From Dichomitus squalens LYAD-421 SS1 (lineage: Eukaryota > Basidiomycota > Agaricomycetes > Polyporales > Polyporaceae), in contig NW_006766937.1 of assembly GCF_000275845.1 (NCBI RefSeq), positions 80,303-93,505 of the forward strand: 13,203 nucleotides of DNA, given 5' to 3'. The notes beneath the pieces are model-generated. The model searched no databases and had not been told where the DNA came from. It was given only the letters and a program-made list of their open reading frames with translations. The position numbers and the translations under genes were made by a program. Below are positions 8,818 to 13,203 of this stretch, one piece after another (within the stretch, counting starts at the first letter, position 1; every line of letters starts with the position of its first letter).

Positions 8818-9110
8818 AACGGTGTGGTCAGGGTTGCCGGTAGGAAGTGCAGTGAGCGAGAGAGAGTAGGAGCAAGGCCACTCAAGGAAACAATTTCAAC
8901 ATGTGTCATGTGACTTTACCTATCCGAGTCGAGGACAATAGGAAGGTTCATGCGTTGCCTCATTTGGTCTTCGTTACCTCCGTCAGCCTTACCATACTAG
9001 CTTTCGTTTACCCGTGGCTTTGCCACTCAAGGCCTTAGTATCTATAAAGTTGTATCAGTTTTCATTATTGCAAGCACATTTGTAAGGTCAGTGGTCACCC
9101 TTAGCACAAT
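8818..9110 (-). promoter_or_regulatory. 5' flank of the F-box-like/WD40 gene
   Basis: Read on the minus strand, the last 60 bases before the ATG are pyrimidine-rich (CTCCTACTCTCTCTCGCTC), as is common in fungal leaders. Two E-box-like CATGTG hexamers, one base apart, lie at 8900-8905 and 8907-8912, about 85-95 bp upstream of the start codon. No convincing TATA box is present. A small hairpin, GTGGC-TTT-GCCAC (about 9014-9026), lies further out. LTR D inserted just beyond, at 9116. Confidence 0.4.
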
Positions 9111-9115
9111 CAGGC
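9111..9115. repeat. Target site duplication CAGGC, left copy (LTR D)
   Basis: CAGGC directly precedes TGTCACAG and is repeated exactly at 9682-9686, after the LTR end. Confidence 0.9.
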
Positions 9116-9215
9116 TGTCACAGTTTTCTCGTGCCACGTGACCTGGGGGTCATGTGCACCAAGACAGACACACACCTCAACCGCGGACAACTTGTATTGG
9201 GAACCAGAGCAGCCA

Positions 9216-9234
9216 GATTCGAACCCCAGACCTC
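9216..9234 (-). promoter_or_regulatory. Antisense Pol III B-box-like motif inside LTR D
   Basis: On the minus strand the sequence GGGGTTCGAATCTGG is close to the B-box consensus GGTTCGANTCC of tRNA genes and tRNA-derived SINEs. About 70 bp upstream on that strand, AAGCGCCTCTGG is only a weak A-box candidate. No complete tRNA cloverleaf can be folded by eye. It could be chance, or a SINE-derived segment captured in the LTR. Confidence 0.3.
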
Positions 9235-9457
9235 GAAGGCTGGGAGCGCCCACCATCACTCACTGGCAGGTGACTGGTGTGTCACCAGAGGCGCTTACTC
9301 ATTGGAAGGGGCCCGGACTTAGGACGACTCAGGTATTAGTTGTAAGGATGTTATGAGGCAGGTCACAGGACAGGGCATGAGTCAGCGGGAAGTCTGACCA
9401 AACAATGGACAATAGAGACCTGGTCTGTGCACCGTTGTATTAGTATAAATAGTAGGG

Positions 9458-9482
9458 AGTCTGAGGCAGAGAACCTCAGACT
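9458..9482 (+). other. Perfect hairpin at the start of the LTR D transcript region
   Basis: A 9-bp stem (9458-9466 with 9474-9482) and a 7-base loop start 6 bp after the TATA-like motif. They would lie at or before the predicted RNA start. Its function is unknown. Confidence 0.6.
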
Positions 9483-9681
9483 TGATCTTCTCGTCGATCA
9501 CCCGTCTCCTCTGTAGGTAGCTAGCAGCCCTACCTTCTACTACCCCTTCTAGTCTAGGGAATCCACATCTTTGCATCATCTCTTGCTGTGTCACTTGTGG
9601 TTGCTTCGCTCTCAGCACCAACCCCTTCATCAGTAAGCTTTGTCTTTGTTTATCTGATAGCACAGCTCGTTGGCTGTGACA

Positions 9682-9686
9682 CAGGC
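9682..9686. repeat. Target site duplication CAGGC, right copy (LTR D)
   Basis: Identical to 9111-9115. Confidence 0.9.
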
Positions 9687-9959
9687 CTGGTTTTGTGCAC
9701 ATATACCCACTGGTGGGTGAGAACATCACTTTTTAGTTGAACTGTCTTGTGGTGTAATGCTTTAACAGGTGGGTTCAGGCCACTTTACATGAATCCATTG
9801 TAGGGATTCAAGCAAATATCAGTGGAGGTACCCTAGGTAATGTTCTAGGATAGCTTACGGTTTACAGTTGTCCCTCTGGTTCCCTAGAAGTTAGTAGATG
9901 CCCCTGTTGCTTTATGACCATTGTCTGGAGTTGCAAGACTATTTTCATAAGCCCCGCTG
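9687..9959. other. Spacer between the two solo LTRs; no gene seen
   Basis: Moderately AT-rich sequence with no open frame of note and no recognisable motif. It is continuous with 10542 onward once the LTR B insertion is removed. Confidence 0.45.
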
Positions 9960-9964
9960 AGCAG
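9960..9964. repeat. Target site duplication AGCAG, left copy (LTR B)
   Basis: AGCAG directly precedes TGTTACGG and is repeated exactly at 10537-10541. Confidence 0.9.
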
Positions 9965-10536
9965 TGTTACGGACGTTGCACAGGCGCCCCTTTTTGCCGC
10001 CCATTCCCTTCCCTTTGATGCCCACCTTCCAGTTTCGAACCATTTCCTTTCCTAGCCCATCCCAGTTTGGACACTGTAGATACTTTCCCACTGCTACATG
10101 CTCCGCTCCCGTGATCACCATGCTCTTGCCTTTTCTTTCTCACCCTTTGTTCTTCCTTTGTCATCTTCACTGCCTCGCTCTCGCGCTTTGTCTTTGGTTG
10201 CTAAGCAGCCCCTCCAGTATATAAGGACTCCCTTAGGCACCCCCTAGTCCCCATCTCGACCTCTTGGTCATTGGGACTATGTGAGTGGCCATAGTGTTGT
10301 ATCTCCCTTCGGTTGCTAATGTATAACTTGGTCATTGGGACTAGTCTGTCGCTGCTTGCGTGAAGACTAGCTTTCGTCGGTCTTGTGCCCTCATGCCAGC
10401 CGCCGCTCTGCCCTCATCGAGTTTCTTGACACATTTATCCCTTTTCTCCCTTCTTCCTCCTTTCGGCTCCTTGCTGCTCGCCTACGGGGTCATTGCCGAA
10501 CGTTGACCCGAGTCTACGCGCCTAGTCGCCGCGACA
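9965..10536 (+). mobile_element. Solo LTR family 1, copy B (572 bp, complete)
   Basis: This is the only full-length copy of family 1 in the window, running from TGTTACGG (9965-9972) to CCGCGACA (10529-10536), with AGCAG target duplications. The ends differ by one transition each from the perfect TGTCACGG / CCGTGACA seen in copies C and A. The TATA-like TATATAAGG is at 10218-10226, about 253 bp in, and the duplicated CTTGGTCATTGGGACTA follows. Compared with A and C it carries many C-to-T or G-to-A changes, often at CpG. There is no internal sequence. A plus-strand frame of 86 codons inside it (9964-10224) is low-complexity Pro/Leu/Phe and not a gene. Confidence 0.94.
10263..10344 (+). repeat. 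Duplicated 17/18-mer in LTR copy B
   Basis: CTTGGTCATTGGGACTA occurs at 10263-10279 and, with the full AG end, at 10327-10344. The 64-bp spacing is the same as in copies A and C. Confidence 0.85.
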
Positions 10537-10541
10537 AGCAG
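10537..10541. repeat. Target site duplication AGCAG, right copy (LTR B)
   Basis: Identical to 9960-9964. Confidence 0.9.
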
Positions 10542-10835
10542 ATGTCACATTCTGCAAGTTAGGCCCTGTGAAAAATCATCCGTAAGGTTTTTCTAAGTTC
10601 AGTGTGAGACCTGCTTACTTACTCTTATTGAGCATTATATAAATACCTTTTTGTCTTCTACTCAGAAAGTTCAGCATGCAAAAATTCCATCCTTATCATT
10701 CCCAGCAATATGTGGCCATATCTTCCCTCTGTTATGTGTAGATAGCAGCCATCAGATATTGAGGTCCAATTTGTCTTGTTGTTGTAATATCCTGGCCTCA
10801 CCCGTTGAACGGAGTGTCCAACATGCAGGACATTC
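10542..10835 (+). other. No gene; TATA-containing stretch
   Basis: AT-rich compared with its surroundings. TTATATAAATACC (about 10634-10646) is a strong TATA-like motif followed by a pyrimidine-rich TTTTTGTCTTCTACTCAG, the arrangement seen in LTR promoters. The stretch ends in GTGTCCAACA (about 10815-10824), which could be an LTR 3' end, but I found no matching TGTTGGAC start with a target duplication, so no element is called. Confidence 0.3.

Positions 10836-10876
<41 letters not shown>
10836..10876 (+). repeat. (ATG)n microsatellite, 41 bp
   Basis: Nearly 14 perfect ATG units. On the minus strand this reads as (CAT)n placed directly after an AT-rich element end. Confidence 0.95.
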
Positions 10877-11250
10877 AAAATCAATTTATATAGTAGCGCC
10901 TAGGCCAGCTACAGCCTATGCAGCTACTTCCCAAATACATGTGTGTGGTTGCATGCATATGTGAGGGCTAACAAAGCATAGTAGCATTCCCTTTTCCGTC
11001 CAAAGAAAGTGCGTGGGGCTGAACCCCGATTGCCGGTTGTTGTAGGTAACTATGTCCGCCCATGGGCGACCGAGGGATGCAGACCACCAGTTGCCCAATT
11101 GGTCACCAAAACTACCCTTCGAGATGCTGGGTTGGGCCAGGAAAGGCAGGACACCCGTGTGGCGCCCTGGGCCCATAAGTGGGCACATGGCAGCCATGCG
11201 GCACCATGTGGATGCCATGTGGCTTAGATGCCCCCACGGCCCTTTCTTTT
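10877..11250 (-). mobile_element. Possible 3' part of a non-LTR element or SINE
   Basis: On the minus strand the stretch ends with a structured GC-rich segment, then CTACTATATAAATTGATTTT, then the trinucleotide tail at 10876-10836. A 5-bp stem GTAGC (10893-10897) / GCTAC (10923-10927) encloses GCCTAGGC and a repeated CAGCTAC. Known: several LINE families and the SINEs that use them end in a stem-loop followed by a short tandem repeat tail. Weak tRNA-like traces lie upstream on that strand: TGGGCAACTGGT (about 11088-11099, A-box-like) and GGGGTTCAGCCCC (about 11017-11029, defective B-box). No reverse transcriptase is present, and no target duplication was identified. The 5' limit is arbitrary, set at the second ATG-like array. 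Confidence 0.35.
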
Positions 11251-11270
11251 ATGATTATGACGATGACGAT
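11251..11270 (+). repeat. Degenerate ATG/GAT array
   Basis: ATGATTATGACGATGACGAT is an imperfect relative of the array at 10836-10876. It sits at the other side of the possible SINE/LINE fragment. In one plus-strand frame it encodes an Asp-rich run (YDYDDDD). Confidence 0.6.
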
Positions 11271-11872
11271 CCCACAGATGCATGGGCCTCCATTTGTATA
11301 GCAACCAATCAGTGGCTACGAGACATGTTTAAGACCTAGCATTAGGTACGGATCAGGAAAGGACCGGAATGGTGCACGCGTGTTTTGTGAATGACAAGAG
11401 GACGGGCGTTGAAGTACATGAGTTAGAGTAATAGCAAAACAAGTGTTGGTCACACAAAAGCAATGTACTTTGTCTCGTTCGAGCCAGCAATGGTGGGCAC
11501 AGGGCGGATCCGCACAGTATTGTTGTTGGACGTAGCCGTGCAAGGTGTAAAGCTGTCCGACTTGTGGTGCCTTGCCACCCGCCTCTGCACAAGGGCTTCT
11601 GGAACGTGAACAGCTCAAGCTTGGGTGATAGGAGGGCATGGGTATCAGGAAACGTACAGGATTGCATCTGTACTATCAACTTAGATGAGTCCACGTCAAC
11701 AAACGACTGGTGGTGTGTGGTTGATCCTGAGCATGTCTGGCTACGAATGCTGCGTCAGAAGAGGGCTACCACAGCGTGCTCCGAAAGAGACCACATGACG
11801 AAGAAAGCTAGCCAATCTCGGAGACCATTTGAACGCATTGCGGACGATCACATCAGGAAAAACCGCATTCGC
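11271..11872. other. About 600 bp with no supportable gene
   Basis: Two overlapping minus-strand frames of 107 and 113 codons and one plus-strand frame of 108 codons (11564-11890) are open here. None has a recognisable domain or a neighbouring exon with good splice sites. The plus-strand frame ends in a basic stretch but matches no transposase or nuclease motif I know. Confidence 0.35.
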
Positions 11873-11939
11873 TCATTAGAGATAAATTAGTGTAGTCCAT
11901 AATAATGGCTACTAATCCGCTCTTCACTTTCTCTAATGA
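11873..11939. repeat. 10-bp inverted repeat TCATTAGAGA/TCTCTAATGA
   Basis: An exact pair at 11873-11882 and 11930-11939 encloses 47 bp of AT-rich sequence. It could be the ends of a very short MITE or a stem-loop. The flanks show no clear target duplication. Confidence 0.5.
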
Positions 11940-12815
11940 CAGGCGGCAAATGTAAGCGAGCAATGACTTGACTTACTATGTTTCAAGATACTTTGTTGTT
12001 CTAGAGGTCCATGTATGTTCAAACATGGCCAATTTGGAAGGTTGCAGGTGTTGTCCGCTTGTGTACACTCCGGCGGATGTATGACTGCCTCTTTGAGCAC
12101 CGGTACTTGGACGTGGAATGACATTTGTTTAGACGCCCCTCGTGCTTGGACGCGCAAGCTCGACAGGCATTTAAACACAAGTCATCTCTCCCAGCTGCCA
12201 CGTCATGGTAGACGGAGTAGGTCGCTCTTTCACCTCCTCCGTCTCTAATCTACTCCTGGTATAGTCTGAGTATCCAAAGCTAGCATTGAACACCTCCTTA
12301 GTGAGGTACACTGGCCTTATCTGGTAGGTTGCGTGACGCGGCATGTTCACATGTTCAACATCTGGAGGGAGCAGCAAGGCCAGGGATCCAGTGCAGGTAG
12401 GTGGATGAGAATCAAGGAGCACACACTTCACAAAGCTCTAGGTGTGTTCATTTTGTTTGATCTCTCCCTGCCTGCCCCGATGAATTGCTGTGAACACTAT
12501 GTCATGGGTGTCGCACGAACTGGGTGCTCTCCTTGCATGCGCGTAAGTCCCTCCATCCCTTAACGTTGTGTACGCTTTCTGCTCATGTGTAGATTCCATG
12601 TTCTCCAGTGAGTACATACAGTAGCACTAGATTAACATCACAATACCTGTTCAGCACTATTGTTCCTTCACCGCCCCTTCTCCCTACCCTATCTTACTTT
12701 GTATATACATCATCAGCCTACACTTGCAGGTATACCCATATCCTAGTACGATGCCTAGTCTGTCCTGTAGCTCTGTCTCCCCTAGCCATAGTCGTCGTGT
12801 CATGTTGTACTACTG
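11940..12815. other. About 880 bp with no supportable gene, left flank of LTR C
   Basis: Frames of up to about 98 codons overlap on both strands. The most protein-like is a minus-strand piece at about 12180-12330 (RPVYLTKEVFNASFGYSDYT), of no recognised family. From about 12600 the sequence becomes pyrimidine-rich (CCTTCACCGCCCCTTCTCCC). The five bases before LTR C are ACTAC (12811-12815). Confidence 0.35.
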
Positions 12816-13203
12816 TCACGGACGTTGGACAGACGCCCCTTTTTGCCGCCCATTCCCTTCCCTTTGACGCCCACCTTCCATTTCCGGACCGTTTCCTTTC
12901 CTAGCTCATCCCAGTTTGGACACTGTAGATACGTTCCCACAGCCGCATGCTACGTTCCCGTGATCGCCATGCCCTTGCCTTTTCTTTCTCGCCCTTTGTT
13001 CCCCCTTTGTCATCTTCACTGCCTCGCTCTCGCGCCTTGTCCTTGGTTGCTAAGCAGCCCCTCTAGTATATAAGGACCCCCCTAGGCGCTCCCTAGTCCC
13101 CATCTCGACCTCTTGGTCATTGGGACTAGGTGAGTGACCATAGCGTTGTATCTCTCTTTGATTGCTAATGTATAACTTGGTCATTGGGACTAGTCTGTCG
13201 CTC
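12816..13203 (+). mobile_element. LTR family 1, copy C (3' end outside window)
   Basis: It begins TGTCACGG (12816-12823), the exact reverse complement of copy A's end CCGTGACA, and follows copy B closely to the window edge. The TATA-like TATATAAGG is at 13067-13075, 251 bp in, and the duplicated 18-mer is at 13112-13129 and 13176-13193. It keeps more CpG sites than copy B and is probably the younger or less mutated copy. Comparison with copy B predicts that it should end about 180-190 bp beyond the window. Solo LTR against 5' LTR of an intact element cannot be decided here. Confidence 0.9.
13112..13193 (+). repeat. Duplicated 18-mer in LTR copy C
   Basis: CTTGGTCATTGGGACTAG occurs at 13112-13129 and 13176-13193, both copies intact and 64 bp apart as in copy A. 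Confidence 0.85.

Larger units (their letters stand above)
9116..9681 (+). mobile_element. Solo LTR of a second family (LTR D, 566 bp)
   Basis: It starts TGTCACAG (9116-9123) and ends CTGTGACA (9674-9681), an exact 8-bp terminal inverted repeat, and is flanked by CAGGC on both sides. A TATA-like TATAAATAG lies at 9444-9452. A 9-bp perfect hairpin follows (AGTCTGAGG 9458-9466 / CCTCAGACT 9474-9482) at about the expected transcript start. The promoter layout gives a plus orientation. There is no internal region or coding sequence, so this is a solo LTR left by recombination between the two LTRs. Apart from the similar termini it does not obviously resemble family 1. An antisense B-box-like sequence lies inside it (see separate entry). 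Superfamily (Ty3/Gypsy-like) is inferred from the 5-bp duplication and the ends. Confidence 0.92.

Noticed and set aside
9200..9330. A genuine tRNA gene on the minus strand
   Set aside because: Only the B box is good. The A box is weak, the T-arm needs several wobble pairs and no acceptor stem could be paired.
9382..9729. Minus-strand 115-codon ORF
   Set aside because: It runs antisense through the transcribed half of LTR D and across its end and target duplication, so it is a chance opening.
9964..10224. Plus-strand 86-codon ORF in LTR copy B (and its counterpart in copy C)
   Set aside because: It lies wholly inside the U3 part of an LTR and is low-complexity Pro/Leu/Phe/Ser from a pyrimidine-rich strand.
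10543..10550. TGTCACAT right after LTR B as the start of a further LTR
   Set aside because: No matching ATGTGACA end with a target duplication was found downstream; with the LTR B insertion removed it is ordinary flank.
10836..10876. CRISPR-like or coding repeat
   Set aside because: It is a plain trinucleotide microsatellite without spacers and is not within a supported reading frame.
1..13203. One large retroelement bounded by LTR copies A and C
   Set aside because: Copy A is only the end of an LTR and copy C the start of one, both in the same orientation. The DNA between holds a host-type spliced gene and two solo LTRs with their own target duplications, and no gag-pol.
9965..13203. LTR copies B and C as the two LTRs of one element
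   Set aside because: Copy B has AGCAG on both of its own sides, so it is a solo insertion. The flank of C is ACTAC, and no reverse transcriptase or integrase lies between them.

Overview
The window looks like nuclear DNA from a filamentous basidiomycete (Agaricomycetes). It holds a divergent F-box-like/WD40 gene with short introns (65 and 52 bp), a decayed paralog of that gene, and several isolated LTRs with 5-bp target duplications. Polyporales is my best guess, from the style of the F-box-like N-terminus; this is inference and no search was run. No bacterial-style operon, rRNA gene, convincing tRNA gene or CRISPR array is visible.

Left part (1-1581): the 3' part of an LTR (family 1, copy A) ends at 327. 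After about 470 bp with no clear gene comes a minus-strand pseudogene (about 800-1581). It is a paralog of the intact gene at 6514-8817, broken by a one-base deletion, an in-frame stop and damaged splice sites.

Middle (1582-6513): gene-poor, degenerate sequence. Two minus-strand coding-like fragments (2651-2956 and 3334-3690) resemble each other at protein level and look like diverged copies of an unrecognised family. Around 4671-4798 there is a symmetrical AGACCT/AGGTCT motif cluster. No known family is recognised elsewhere in this stretch.

Gene core (6514-8817, minus): three open segments join through two introns into one 728-residue protein, with an F-box-like N-terminus, an unassigned middle and about eight WD40 repeats. 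It is probably a substrate-recognition or adaptor protein, possibly for an SCF-type ubiquitin ligase. It is the only convincing intact gene here.

Right part (8818-13203): a landing zone for retroelements. A 566-bp solo LTR of a second family (9116-9681, TSD CAGGC) is followed by a 572-bp solo LTR of family 1 (copy B, 9965-10536, TSD AGCAG). Next comes a 41-bp ATG microsatellite beside a stem-loop that resembles the 3' end of a non-LTR element or SINE read on the minus strand. A third family-1 LTR (copy C, from 12816) runs off the right edge. All three family-1 copies point the same way. No reverse transcriptase, integrase or gag coding sequence is visible, so the elements survive only as LTRs or fragments.
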